Source: DASPKW01 sp038244055
GTDB lineage: Bacteria; Planctomycetota; Phycisphaerae; Tepidisphaerales; Tepidisphaeraceae
NCBI GenBank assembly: GCA_038244055.1
Contig: JBBRTW010000042.1
Span: forward strand, 1-25,329
Reading direction: 5' to 3'
DNA: 25,329 bases
Under the pieces are notes generated by a model. That model did no database searches. It was given only the letters and a program-made list of their open reading frames with translations, and had not been told where the DNA came from. The position numbers were made by a program, and so were the translations under genes. How positions within the stretch are numbered: the stretch's first letter is position 1; the number at the start of each line of letters is the position of its first letter. This document shows positions 16,568-24,301 of this stretch, one piece after another.

Positions 16568-16612
16568 TGCCTTGGGCCGCCGAGGATGTCGCCGGCGGCG
16601 CAGCCAAAGGCA
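16568..16612 (+). terminator. Strong hairpin after the GH98-like gene
   Basis: A perfect 7-bp inner stem GCCGCCG/CGGCGGC (16576-16582/16593-16599) with a 10-nt loop is extended, past a 4-nt bulge, by an outer stem TGCCTTGG/CCAAAGGCA. It lies 76 bp downstream of the stop and 38 bp from the tRNA 3' end, so it could serve either strand. No T-tract follows on either side, so intrinsic termination is uncertain. Confidence 0.45.
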
Positions 16613-16650
16613 CAGGGCATCTAAATCCTTTACTATTCGGTATTTATGAC

Positions 16651-16724
16651 TGGGCCGTATCCGGCTCGAACGGATGACCTCCTCCTTGTAAGGGAGGCGC
16701 TCTAGCCAACTGAGCTAACGGCCC
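16651..16724 (-). tRNA. tRNA-Val (anticodon UAC)
   Basis: A complete cloverleaf on the minus strand. The acceptor GGGCCGT pairs with ACGGCCC, the D-arm is GCTC/GAGC, and the anticodon stem CCTCC/GGAGG carries the loop CTTACAA (anticodon TAC, reading GUA and wobble Val codons). The T-arm is ATCCG-TTCGAGC-CGGAT, with discriminator A. The 3' CCA is not encoded. GATAAG (16743-16748), about 20 nt upstream on the minus strand, is a plausible -10. Confidence 0.97.
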
Positions 16725-16798
16725 TGCGGGGCACGCTCCAAACTTATCACATCTTCCGCCCCTTCGCATCAGCGCGCCTCGCTTCTTCGCCCCCCCCG

Positions 16799-17338
16799 CT
16801 ACGGGTTCATCCGCATCTTGCCCGCCAGCCGGAAGCCGCCATCCACATATACGAACGACCAGAGCGACATATCCGTTCCTCCTTCGGTCTTGGCGAAGTG
16901 AACCGTGTACAGCGGCGTTTTCTCTTTCATCGCAGCCAGCAACTTCTTCTGCGCGCCTGTGGCGTTCTCGTCATCGCCGGAGGTAATCTTGGCCACCGAA
17001 ATAAACGTCTTTCCCGCCTTCACCTGCGACTGGAAAAACTTCGCACCATCCTTGTCGAACGATTCGGCGAATTTGTTGTAATCCGGCAGCAATTCCTTGG
17101 CCTTCTCATCGCCGAATGTCTTCTTGAGCCAGGCCTCTCCATCCGGCACCTTCATCGATTTGACCATCGCCGCCAGTTTGTCGTTGTCGCCGGCCTTCAC
17201 CACGGCGATCGTGTCTTCGATCACCTTCTTCAGCCCATCGGCCGTCTCCGGAGTCGCTGGATCGGCCGCCCGCGCGGCCTGCAATGTAAACGCGATGACC
17301 AGTGCGGATATGACGCTCAGTGCGGAAAGAATTCGCAT
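16799..17338 (-). CDS. Small secreted protein of unknown function
   Basis: A 179-residue protein with a clear signal peptide (MRILSALSVISALVIAFTLQ, cleavage near AARA-ADP). The start is supported by AGGAGTGA about 5 nt before the ATG. The mature part has a lysine-rich helical first half (TADGLKKVIEDTIAVVKAGDNDKLAAMVKSM) and a beta-rich end (PLYTVHFAKT, LWSFVYVDGGFRLAGKM). That layout is reminiscent of NTF2/DUF4440-like cone folds, often seen in exported Planctomycete proteins, but I cannot assign a family. It stands alone between the tRNA and the prepilin-like gene, both on the same strand. Confidence 0.85.
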   Translation of the reverse strand: MRILSALSVISALVIAFTLQAARAADPATPETADGLKKVIEDTIAVVKAGDNDKLAAMVKSMKVPDGEAWLKKTFGDEKAKELLPDYNKFAESFDKDGAKFFQSQVKAGKTFISVAKITSGDDENATGAQKKLLAAMKEKTPLYTVHFAKTEGGTDMSLWSFVYVDGGFRLAGKMRMNP

Positions 17339-17444
17339 GGGTTCACTCCTGAAAAAGTATGAATCGAAGCGTCGGCTCCGAAGGCGCAGAGAATCGTCTC
17401 AGGCCGCCCCGTCCCCGTCAAAGAAATTCAGCGGAATCCCCACA

Positions 17445-18167
17445 CTATTCCTGATAAAGGTCGAAAACCATGACCCCCGCATCCTTGAGTTCCTTCCAAT
17501 AGCGCCGGTCCGCATGCATGTCGTGGAACAATACATTCCCCTGCTTGGCGTGCCGGTCGCACAATTCATCGGCCGCGCCGGAACCCACATTGGAGTATTC
17601 AAACCGTCCATCGTTGGGGTTCTTTTCCTCCACCACCAACACCTTGTCCGCCGGCCGGCGCACCTGGGTGATCTTCGGCCGCTTTCCATCGATCGCCACC
17701 GGCGACGCGTCCCACGCCTTCGACATCGCGTAGCTGTACTTGTACGGCTGGCCGAAACCACTCTGCGCCGGGCGATCCTCCGCGACATCGCCCGGGCAGC
17801 GGAACATGACCCTGAGTTTGTCGCCCGTAACATTGAGCAACTTGGCCAGAACCGAATCGTCGATCGTCAGCCCCGCAGTCGTTGGGGGATTGCGCCAAAG
17901 CAGAAAATCATCCGGAAACTCGCCGTTGCCATTGGAGGCCGGCCGCGGCAGGTATCCCTTGTTCTCCTGCGAATACATCATCATTGCGTTGCCGATCTGC
18001 TTGAGATTGCTCAAACAGGCCGCCCATTGCCCCTGGGCCCGCGCCTTATTGAGCGCTGGAAGCAGGATCCCAATCAGCAGCGCAATGATTCCAATTACGA
18101 CCAGCAGTTCCACGAGCGTGAAGGCACGTCGGCATTTCGAGAACAAGGTTGGCACGGCACGGCGCAT
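17445..18167 (-). CDS. Type IV prepilin-like protein with a Planctomycete H-X9-DG-type C-terminus
   Basis: A 240-residue pseudopilin-like protein. The ATG at 18167 is chosen because GGAGGAA lies 2-3 nt before it and the prepilin signal then starts after 14 residues; a longer frame to 18347 adds 60 unlikely residues. The N-terminal cleavage/methylation segment is CRRA-FTLVELLVVIGIIALLIG, with Glu at mature position 5 and a hydrophobic helix to about residue 40. Ala instead of the common Gly occupies position -1. The globular part ends with HAKQGNVLFHDMHADRRYW, a variant of the H-X9-DG motif of the very large planctomycete DUF1559-type family. It is probably processed by a prepilin peptidase and inserted in the inner membrane or a T2SS/T4P-like structure. 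No other secretion genes are nearby, so it is one of many scattered copies. Confidence 0.92.
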   Translation of the reverse strand: MRRAVPTLFSKCRRAFTLVELLVVIGIIALLIGILLPALNKARAQGQWAACLSNLKQIGNAMMMYSQENKGYLPRPASNGNGEFPDDFLLWRNPPTTAGLTIDDSVLAKLLNVTGDKLRVMFRCPGDVAEDRPAQSGFGQPYKYSYAMSKAWDASPVAIDGKRPKITQVRRPADKVLVVEEKNPNDGRFEYSNVGSGAADELCDRHAKQGNVLFHDMHADRRYWKELKDAGVMVFDLYQE

Positions 18168-18335
18168 GGTTCCTCCGGCAGCATTGAGCAAAAACAGAAG
18201 TGGTACGGACATGTTACGTCCATGTTCGCCGGATACCAATAGGAGAATTGCCCGCAACATCCAAATCAACCCCCAGCGGATGCGTTGGAAGGAGTCTGTT
18301 AGGGCAATGGCGTTCCACTCGCTCGGATTTTCGTT

Positions 18336-18344
18336 TGGTATACT
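18336..18344 (+). promoter_or_regulatory. Extended -10 promoter candidate for the GH114-like gene
   Basis: TGG-TATACT is an extended -10 (TGn plus TATACT, 5 of 6 to consensus), about 69 bp before the start of the plus-strand gene at 18413. No good -35 lies upstream, as allowed for extended -10 promoters. It overlaps the unused upstream part of the prepilin frame. Confidence 0.4.
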
Positions 18345-18412
18345 CACCGCGTCCGGTAACCGCTCCGATCGCTCTCGAATGGATAATCCGCCCCGCGCAA
18401 ACCCACACTCCC

Positions 18413-19489
18413 ATGCCCACCCCCATGTTCGAACAACTCGAATCCCGAATCGTCCTCTCCGCCTTCATCACCGGCGCTACTCTCGCCTTCGTCGGCCCGC
18501 CCGCCATCGCCCAACCTGCCGCACGCGCCGCCTCGCAGTCTTCCACGCGCCCGGCCACGACTCATCCCTCGGCCACCCTGCCCGCTGCCACCCAGCGCGC
18601 CGAGCCGATGCTCCGCGCGGTCGATCTTTCCGGCGTCAAATCCTTCGTCTACCAGCTCCAGAACATCGACCTCAACGCCATCGCCAAAACCAAGTTCGAC
18701 CTCGCCGTCATCGACTACTCCGAGGATGGCTCCGATGAGCAGCGCTTCAGCGCCAAGCAAATCCGCCACGTCCGCGAAGGCGCGGGCGGCGGCGATCGCA
18801 AGACGGTTCTCGCCTATATGAGCATCGGGGAGGCCGAGGATTATCGCTGGTACTGGAAGAAGGAGTGGGATGCCAAAAACGATGGCAAGCCCGACCGCGC
18901 CGCCCCCAAATGGCTTGGCCCGGTCGACCCCGATTGGCCGGGCAATTACAAGGTCAAATACTGGGACCCGGCCTGGCAGGGGATCGTCAAGCAGTACCTC
19001 GATCGCGTCATCGATGCCGGCTTCGATGGCGTCTATCTCGATATCATCGATGCCTATGAGTTCTGGGGTCCCGGCGGCGCATCGGGCCTGGGCCGGAAAA
19101 CCGCCGAGGCCGAGATGGTCGATTTCGTCAAATCCATCGCCGCATACGCGCGCGAAACAAAAGGCGTCAAACACTTTCTCGTCTTCGTGCAGAATGCCGA
19201 GGAACTCGCCAGCCACAAGGACTACCTCGACACCGTCAGCGGCATCGGCAAGGAAGACACCTGGTACGATGGCAACACTGCCAACAAACCGGCCGACATC
19301 GCCGACACCCTCGCCAACCTCGACCTCTTCAAAAAATCCGGCAAGCTCGTCCTCACCATCGACTACGTCACCCGCACCCGCACCATCAACGATTTCTACG
19401 CCAAATCCACTGCCAAAGGCTATATCCCCTACGCCTCAACGCGCGATCTGGATCGGCTTACGATCAATAAAGGGCATGAGCCAAAGTGA
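18413..19489 (+). CDS. Secreted GH114/TM1410-like glycosidase with a LEPR-XLL-like N-terminus
   Basis: A 358-residue protein. The start is at the first ATG of a short MPTPM run (18413 or 18425), without a clear ribosome binding site. The N-terminus FEQLESRIVLSAFITGATLA resembles the Planctomycete LEPR-XLL motif (E-x-LE-x-R-x-LL) found at the start of surface or secreted proteins, followed by a Ser/Thr/Ala/Pro linker (about 35-65). Residues about 70-350 form a TIM barrel of the GH114/MJ1477-TM1410 type, related to endo-alpha-1,4-polygalactosaminidases: SFVYQLQNID, FDLAVIDYS (D101), VLAYMSIGEAEDYRWYW (E140) and GFDGVYLDIIDAYE (D210), all at positions where this family has conserved acids. It is divergent from the prepilin gene. 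The substrate may be an amino-sugar polymer, but this is unproven. Confidence 0.88.
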   Translation: MPTPMFEQLESRIVLSAFITGATLAFVGPPAIAQPAARAASQSSTRPATTHPSATLPAATQRAEPMLRAVDLSGVKSFVYQLQNIDLNAIAKTKFDLAVIDYSEDGSDEQRFSAKQIRHVREGAGGGDRKTVLAYMSIGEAEDYRWYWKKEWDAKNDGKPDRAAPKWLGPVDPDWPGNYKVKYWDPAWQGIVKQYLDRVIDAGFDGVYLDIIDAYEFWGPGGASGLGRKTAEAEMVDFVKSIAAYARETKGVKHFLVFVQNAEELASHKDYLDTVSGIGKEDTWYDGNTANKPADIADTLANLDLFKKSGKLVLTIDYVTRTRTINDFYAKSTAKGYIPYASTRDLDRLTINKGHEPK

Positions 19490-19523
19490 GAATCTCCGAT
19501 TGACGCTGGGCTTGGGTCTTGCA

Positions 19524-19677
19524 GGGTGCCACGGCCAAGCGCCTGACACCTTTCGAATACCAGTGTCGAAATCGCTTGGCCGTGCCTTTCGCATGAACGT
19601 GTCCATCTCACCAAAGCACGGCCACGCGATAACCTCTTTCGTACGCGAGTGCCGCCAGCCGCGTTGCCGTGGCACCC
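19524..19677. repeat. 154-bp nested inverted-repeat element (MITE-like or structured RNA)
   Basis: The ends are perfect 12-bp inverted repeats, GGGTGCCACGGC (19524-19535) and GCCGTGGCACCC (19666-19677). Inside, CACGGCCAAGCG (19530-19541) pairs perfectly with CGCTTGGCCGTG (19573-19584), with a further GACAC/GTGTC stem in its loop. Alternatively, TGGCCGTGC near 19577 pairs with GCACGGCCA near 19616. The shared arms allow mutually exclusive folds. No transposase is present, so a non-autonomous mobile element or a folded RNA is possible. Confidence 0.6.
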
Positions 19678-19699
19678 ATGACACCGCCGCGCGATTCTT

Positions 19700-19735
19700 C
19701 AATCCGCAATCCGCAATCGACAATCCGCAATGGCG
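19700..19735 (+). repeat. CAATCCG heptamer cluster
   Basis: Tandem 7-bp units read CAATCCG-CAATCCG-CAATCGA-CAATCCG-CAATGG. The same motif, as ATTGCGG and CAATCC units in a hairpin, recurs at 23706-23782, with the shared flank TCTTCAA before it and AATGG after it. Five short units without spacers exclude a CRISPR. It looks like one arm of a dispersed palindromic repeat. Confidence 0.7.
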
Positions 19736-19835
19736 CCCCAATCCCCAATGGCATTTACCCCTCTCCCCCTGTAAATTCACGAACGCGGCCCACACCGCCC
19801 GAACCCCAATCAACCGCCCGCGCAGGATGCAGTCT

Positions 19836-20852
19836 ATGGCCAAGCACACGATCGTTCTCATTCCCGGCGATGGCATCGGCCCCGAGGTCACCAACGCCGC
19901 CAAGCGCGTTTTCGCCGCCGCCGGCCTGAGCGTCGATTGGATCGAAGTCCCGGCCGGCGCTACCGCGCTCGAGCAGGGCCACGACAACGTCCTCCCCGAG
20001 CGCACGCTGGCCGCCATCAAAGCCCACAAAGTCGCCCTCAAAGGCCCGGTCACCACGCCGGTTGGCAAGGGCTTCAAGAGCGTCAACGTCCAGCTCCGCC
20101 AGAAGCTCAATCTCTACGCCGCGGTGCGCCCCGTGCGCTCAATGCCGGGGATCAAGACGCGCTATGAAAATGTCGACCTGGTCATCGTCCGCGAGAACAC
20201 CGAAGGCCTCTACAGCGGCATCGAAAATGAAGTCGTCCCCGGCGTGGTCACCAGCATGAAAGTCGCCTCCGAGGCCGCCTGCCTGCGGATCGCGCGCTAC
20301 GCCTTCCGCTACGCCAACCGTCGCCAGCGCCGCCGCGTGACGGTCTTCCACAAGGCCAACATCATGAAGCTGACCGATGGCCTGTTTCTCAAGTGCGCCA
20401 AGCGCATCAACGAAGAGGAATACCCCAACATCCAGTACGAGGAAGTCATCATCGATGCCGGCTGCATGAAGCTCATCCAGGACCCCACCAAGTTCGATGT
20501 CCTGCTGATGGAAAATCTCTACGGCGACCTGGTCAGCGACATGTGCGCCGGCCTGGTCGGCGGGCTGGGCGTCACCCCCGGCGCGAATATCGGCGATGAG
20601 GCGGCCGTCTTCGAAGCCGTCCACGGCAGCGCCCCCGATATCGCCGGCAAGGGCATCGCCAACCCGCTGGCCGTCATCATGTCGGGTGTGATGATGCTCA
20701 ATCATCTCCACGAAGAAGCCATCGCCGCGAAAATCAAAACGGCCTACGATACGGTCCTGGCTGCGGGCGACCCAAAATGCCTCACCCGCGATCTGGGCGG
20801 ATCGGCCGGCACGGATGCATTCGCCGATGCACTGATCGACAAACTGAAATAA
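19836..20852 (+). CDS. icd: NAD-type isocitrate dehydrogenase (isocitrate/isopropylmalate dehydrogenase family)
   Basis: A 338-residue cytoplasmic enzyme converting isocitrate to 2-oxoglutarate with CO2 release. ATG 19836 is favoured over ATG 19827 because AGGA lies about 9 nt upstream and the protein then begins MAKHTIVLIPGDGIGPEV like its family. Motifs: the substrate-binding region VNVQLRQKLNLYAAVRP; RENTEGLYSGIE; the K-x-N region HKANIMKLTDG; the metal-binding helix YGDLVSDMCAGLVGG; and the nucleotide-binding segment VHGSAPDIAGKGIANPLA. Length and the SVNVQLR motif match bacterial and mitochondrial NAD-dependent enzymes rather than the 400-residue NADP Icd. Homoisocitrate or isopropylmalate dehydrogenase is less likely. 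The convergent neighbour is aconitase, the preceding step of the TCA cycle. Confidence 0.93.
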   Translation: MAKHTIVLIPGDGIGPEVTNAAKRVFAAAGLSVDWIEVPAGATALEQGHDNVLPERTLAAIKAHKVALKGPVTTPVGKGFKSVNVQLRQKLNLYAAVRPVRSMPGIKTRYENVDLVIVRENTEGLYSGIENEVVPGVVTSMKVASEAACLRIARYAFRYANRRQRRRVTVFHKANIMKLTDGLFLKCAKRINEEEYPNIQYEEVIIDAGCMKLIQDPTKFDVLLMENLYGDLVSDMCAGLVGGLGVTPGANIGDEAAVFEAVHGSAPDIAGKGIANPLAVIMSGVMMLNHLHEEAIAAKIKTAYDTVLAAGDPKCLTRDLGGSAGTDAFADALIDKLK

Positions 20853-20879
20853 GTGCGGGCCCGTGTGAATCGGCCGCAC
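20853..20879. terminator. Hairpin shared by the convergent icd and acnA genes
   Basis: GTGCGGGCC (20853-20861) pairs with GGCCGCAC (20872-20879) with one bulged G and a 10-nt loop, filling most of the 38-bp gap between the two stop codons. No T-tract is present. It probably acts on both transcripts. Confidence 0.5.
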
Positions 20880-20890
20880 CACAAAACAAC

Positions 20891-23572
20891 TCACCGGTCC
20901 TTCAAAATCCGCCTGAGCACGGTCTGCAGAATTCCACCGTTGCGGTAATACTCCAATTCCACCGGTGTATCGATCCGGCAGATGGTGGTGAACTCGGTGC
21001 GCTTTCCATCGGCCGCGGAGGCGACGACCTGGAGCTTCTGCATCGGCTTGAGCGCATCGCTCAGGCCGATGATTTCGTAGTTCTCTTCACCGGTCAGCCC
21101 GAGCGTGGCGCGGCTTTCTCCCTTGGAGAAGACCAGCGGCAGCACGCCCATGCCGACCAGATTCGAGCGATGAATGCGCTCGAAGCTTTCGGCAATCACC
21201 ACCCGCACGCCGAGGAGGAACGTTCCCTTGGCCGCCCAGTCGCGCGAGGAGCCCATGCCGTAATCCTTGCCGGCGATGACCAGCAGCGGCGTGCCGGTTT
21301 CCTTGTACTTCAATGAAGCATCGTAGATCGGCATGATGCCGTTGGTCGGCAAATAGCGGGTGATCCCGCCTTCGATTCCAGGCACGAGCAGATTTTTCAG
21401 GCGGATATTCGCGAACGTGCCGCGGGTCATCACCTGGTCGGCCCCGCGCCGCGCGCCGTACTGATTGAAATCGGCCACGGGCACATGATTGTCCATCAGG
21501 TACTTCCCGGCCGGGCTGTCCTTCTTGATATTGCCGGCCGGCGAGATGTGATCGGTCGTGACGCTGTCCCCCACCAGCACCAGCACCCGCGCATCCTTGA
21601 TCGCCGCGATCGGCGCGGCCTGCGGCGCCAGGCTCGTGAAAAACGGCGGCTCCTGCACATACGTTGAGGTTGGATTCCACTCGAAGAGTTCCCCACCGTG
21701 AACCGGGATCGCATTCCACGGCTCGCTCTTCTCGCCGACATTGGCGTACTGCTTCTTGAACATCACCGCATCGATGCACGAGGACATGGTCGCGCTGACT
21801 TCCGCCTGGGTCGGCCAGACATCCTTCAGATACACCGGCGCGCCATTCGATCCGGTTCCCAGCGGCTGGGCCACCAGGTCGATATCCACGGTCCCCGCGA
21901 TCGCATAGGCCACCACCAGGGGCGGGCTGGCGAGGTAATTCGCCTTCACATGCGGATTGATGCGCCCCTCGAAATTGCGGTTGCCCGAAAGCACCGAGGC
22001 GGCGACGGTATCGTGCGCCTCGATCTCCTTGGAGACCCATTCCGGCAGCGGCCCGGAGTTGCCGATACATGTAGTACAACCGTAGCCGACCGTATTAAAA
22101 CCGAGCTTGTCGAGATATTCGGTCAGCCCCGCCTTATTGAAATAATCGGTCACCACGCGCGAGCCGGGCGCGAGCGAGGTCTTGACGTACTTGGGAACCG
22201 TCAGCCCCTTTTCGACAGCCTTTTTCGCGAGAAGACCGGCCGCCAGCATGACCGAGGGATTGGAGGTATTGGTGCAGGAAGTGATGGCCGCGATGACCAC
22301 CGCGCCGTCGCTGACCAGCGGCTTTGCGGTTACCCCCGACGCAGCCCCCGCCGCGATCGCCGCGGTATTTTTCGCCAGGGCCTCCTTGTACGCATCGCGA
22401 TAATTCGCCCGGACCCCCGGCAGATCCACGCGATCCTGCGGGCGCTTGGGCCCGGCCAGGCTCGGCCGGACGGTCGCCAAATCCAGCTCCAACGTCTGCG
22501 TGAAAATCGGCTCGACCTTCTCCTGCCGCCAGAGCCCCTGATCCTTGCAGTAGCGCTCGACCAGATCGATCTGCTCGGGCGTGCGCCCGGTCTGGCGGAG
22601 GTAGGCCAGCGTCTGCTCATCCACCGGGAAGAAGCCGATGGTCGCGCCATATTCGGGCGCCATGTTGGCGATGGTCGCGCGGTCGGCCAGCGACATATGC
22701 GACAACCCATCGCCGAAGAACTCGACGAATTTTTCGACCACGCCAAACTTGCGCAGGAGCTGCGTCACCACCAGAACCAGATCGGTTGCAGTGGACCCTT
22801 CGGGCAGTTTTCCCGTCAGCTTGAACCCGACCACATCCGGCGTCACCAGATAAATCGCCTGCCCGAGCATGCAGGCCTCGGCCTCGATCCCGCCCACGCC
22901 CCAGCCGACCACGCCCAGGCCATTGATCATGGTGGTGTGCGAATCGGTGCCGACCAGCGTATCGGGATAGGCCACGCCATCGCGCGTGAAGACGACCTTG
23001 GCGAGGTACTCGAGGTTGACCTGATGGACGATGCCGGTGCCGGGTGGCACCACCGAGAAATTATTGAAGGCGCGCTGGCCCCACTTGAGGAATTCATAGC
23101 GCTCGCGATTGCGCTCGAACTCTTTTTCGGTGTTGTGGAGAAGCGCCAGCGGGTTGGCGTATTCATCCACCTGCACGGAGTGATCGATCACTAGGTCCAC
23201 CGGCACCAGCGGGTTGATCTTCTGCGGATCGCCTCCGGCGCGCTTCATGGCCGAGCGCATGGCGGCCAGATCGACGACGCAGGGCACGCCCGTGAAGTCC
23301 TGGAGGATGACGCGGGCGACCTTGAACGGCACCTCGCGCGGCTCGTTGCCCTTGGGGCTCCAGTTGGCCAGGCGCTTGACATCCTCGGAGCTGACTTCGA
23401 ATTCATCGAGGTTGCGCAGGCAGCTTTCCAGCAAGACCTTGATCGAAAACGGCAGGCGATCGATGTTGGCGACCCCGGCCTCCTGCAAAGCCCCCAACCT
23501 GTAATAAGCCAGATCGCCGGCTTTGGACTTGAGGATCGCTTTGGCGTTGAACGGATTGAGTATGTTGGCCAT
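20891..23572 (-). CDS. acnA: Aconitate hydratase A
   Basis: An 893-residue [4Fe-4S] enzyme isomerising citrate and isocitrate. The three cluster-ligand cysteines are C433 (TSCTNTSNPSVM) and C499/C502 (GYGCTTCIGNSGPL). Other AcnA/IRP motifs include DFTGVPCVVDLAAMR, VDLVIDHSVQVD, DSHTTMINGLGVVGWGVGGIEAE, SGNRNFEGRINP and, in the swivel domain, GMGSSRDWAAKGT. Length is standard. The start is the ATG at 23572, although the upstream sequence is only a weak ribosome binding site. It is transcribed toward icd, and the pair forms consecutive TCA steps in convergent orientation. AcnA-type proteins can moonlight as RNA-binding regulators when the cluster is lost; nothing here tests that. Confidence 0.97.
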   Translation of the reverse strand: MANILNPFNAKAILKSKAGDLAYYRLGALQEAGVANIDRLPFSIKVLLESCLRNLDEFEVSSEDVKRLANWSPKGNEPREVPFKVARVILQDFTGVPCVVDLAAMRSAMKRAGGDPQKINPLVPVDLVIDHSVQVDEYANPLALLHNTEKEFERNRERYEFLKWGQRAFNNFSVVPPGTGIVHQVNLEYLAKVVFTRDGVAYPDTLVGTDSHTTMINGLGVVGWGVGGIEAEACMLGQAIYLVTPDVVGFKLTGKLPEGSTATDLVLVVTQLLRKFGVVEKFVEFFGDGLSHMSLADRATIANMAPEYGATIGFFPVDEQTLAYLRQTGRTPEQIDLVERYCKDQGLWRQEKVEPIFTQTLELDLATVRPSLAGPKRPQDRVDLPGVRANYRDAYKEALAKNTAAIAAGAASGVTAKPLVSDGAVVIAAITSCTNTSNPSVMLAAGLLAKKAVEKGLTVPKYVKTSLAPGSRVVTDYFNKAGLTEYLDKLGFNTVGYGCTTCIGNSGPLPEWVSKEIEAHDTVAASVLSGNRNFEGRINPHVKANYLASPPLVVAYAIAGTVDIDLVAQPLGTGSNGAPVYLKDVWPTQAEVSATMSSCIDAVMFKKQYANVGEKSEPWNAIPVHGGELFEWNPTSTYVQEPPFFTSLAPQAAPIAAIKDARVLVLVGDSVTTDHISPAGNIKKDSPAGKYLMDNHVPVADFNQYGARRGADQVMTRGTFANIRLKNLLVPGIEGGITRYLPTNGIMPIYDASLKYKETGTPLLVIAGKDYGMGSSRDWAAKGTFLLGVRVVIAESFERIHRSNLVGMGVLPLVFSKGESRATLGLTGEENYEIIGLSDALKPMQKLQVVASAADGKRTEFTTICRIDTPVELEYYRNGGILQTVLRRILKDR

Positions 23573-23674
23573 GTTTTTGCGGTTGATTTGAGGCGGATTC
23601 TCAGGACGAAAAGGTCATCTTATGCGCCGGATGGAGGTTGGGAAGGGGCGGACGGGGTGAGGGTGAACGCAATG

Positions 23675-23809
23675 CAGGGCAATCGCATATGGTATGAGAT
23701 GGGCAGCAATTGCGGATTTCGGATTGCGGATTGCGGATTGAATTGCGGTCTTCAACCCGCAATCCACAATCCGAAATGGATGCGACAGGATTGACATGCA
23801 ATTGCCCTG
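23675..23809. repeat. 135-bp nested palindromic element (MITE/REP-like)
   Basis: The ends are 14-bp inverted repeats with one mismatch: CAGGGCAATCGCAT (23675-23688) and ATGCAATTGCCCTG (23796-23809). Inside is a 21-bp stem with one mismatch (23716-23736/23757-23777) built from ATTGCGG/CCGCAAT units around a 20-nt loop. It shares the heptamer and flank with 19700-19735. No ORF or transposase. It lies about 100 bp upstream of acnA. Confidence 0.65.
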
Positions 23810-23854
23810 GAACGCAAGGGGGAGGAACTGAAATTGGAATGGGTCGGAGAAACC

Positions 23855-24301
23855 ATGGGCATTCGGCGAAATCTAAACGAGGATTTCAAGGAAGCAAAGG
23901 CGCTGCATGGAATCGTCACGTCGCCGCCGGTGTCGGATGCGCCGATTCCCGCGAAAACGCCGAAAGCCAAGCCGGTCCCGAAGCCACCGTCGAAGAAGGA
24001 CGCGGCCGGGGTGGCACAGGTCATGGTGGGGCTGGGGAACGATCGAGAAATGGGCGGTTTAAGGGCACGCTGCCGCGACGGCCGCAGCGATACTCGCCGC
24101 GGCCTCATGCAAGCCCGTGGAGTCCGCGAGGGCGCGGACCACCTGGCCATCCAGATTTCCCTTATCAACTTCTTCGTCGATGATGCAAAAGCATCGGTCG
24201 ATCGAGAATGCCTTGCGATAAGGTCGGTCGGTGCTCAAAGCATCGAATACATCAGCGGCCGCGACAATCTTCGGAAGCATGGGGATCTGGTCGTCCGATA
24301 A
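23855..24301 (+). CDS. Doubtful small ORF (about 148 residues), unknown
   Basis: The frame starts at ATG 23855 with GGAG 5 nt upstream (or TTG 23834 behind GGAGGAA) and uses GC-rich third positions. The first 68 residues look protein-like: an acidic/basic N-terminus (MGIRRNLNEDFKEAKALHG), then a Pro/Lys/Ala-rich stretch (PIPAKTPKAKPVPKPPSKKD). The remaining 243 bp lie antisense to the certain HD-GYP gene, so they are probably not conserved coding sequence. No family recognised. It may be a real short protein with an extended end, or a gene remnant. Confidence 0.3.
   Translation: MGIRRNLNEDFKEAKALHGIVTSPPVSDAPIPAKTPKAKPVPKPPSKKDAAGVAQVMVGLGNDREMGGLRARCRDGRSDTRRGLMQARGVREGADHLAIQISLINFFVDDAKASVDRECLAIRSVGAQSIEYISGRDNLRKHGDLVVR

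Larger units (their letters stand above)
19490..19835. other. 346-bp intergenic region rich in inverted repeats
   Basis: It lies between the GH114-like gene and the isocitrate dehydrogenase gene. No credible ORF is present. It contains the nested inverted-repeat element (19524-19677) and a CAATCCG heptamer cluster (19700-19735), listed separately. The promoter of the dehydrogenase should lie in the last 100 bp, but I see no convincing -35/-10. Confidence 0.6.

Noticed and set aside
14320..16620. A 766-codon open frame on the minus strand opposite the GH98-like gene
   Set aside because: It is antisense to a gene with signal peptide and domain motifs, has no motifs of its own, and long antisense frames are expected at this GC content.
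18168..18347. N-terminal extension of the prepilin-like gene to the upstream start
   Set aside because: The start at 18167 has a strong GGAGGAA and places the prepilin signal correctly; the extra 60 residues are not protein-like.
19700..19735. Possible CRISPR or minisatellite from the CAATCCG units
   Set aside because: Units are 7 bp, contiguous, few, and without spacers or cas genes nearby.
21698..23194. A 498-codon plus-strand frame across acnA
   Set aside because: Antisense to aconitase with all its motifs; composition rich in Arg, His and Asp as expected of a shadow.
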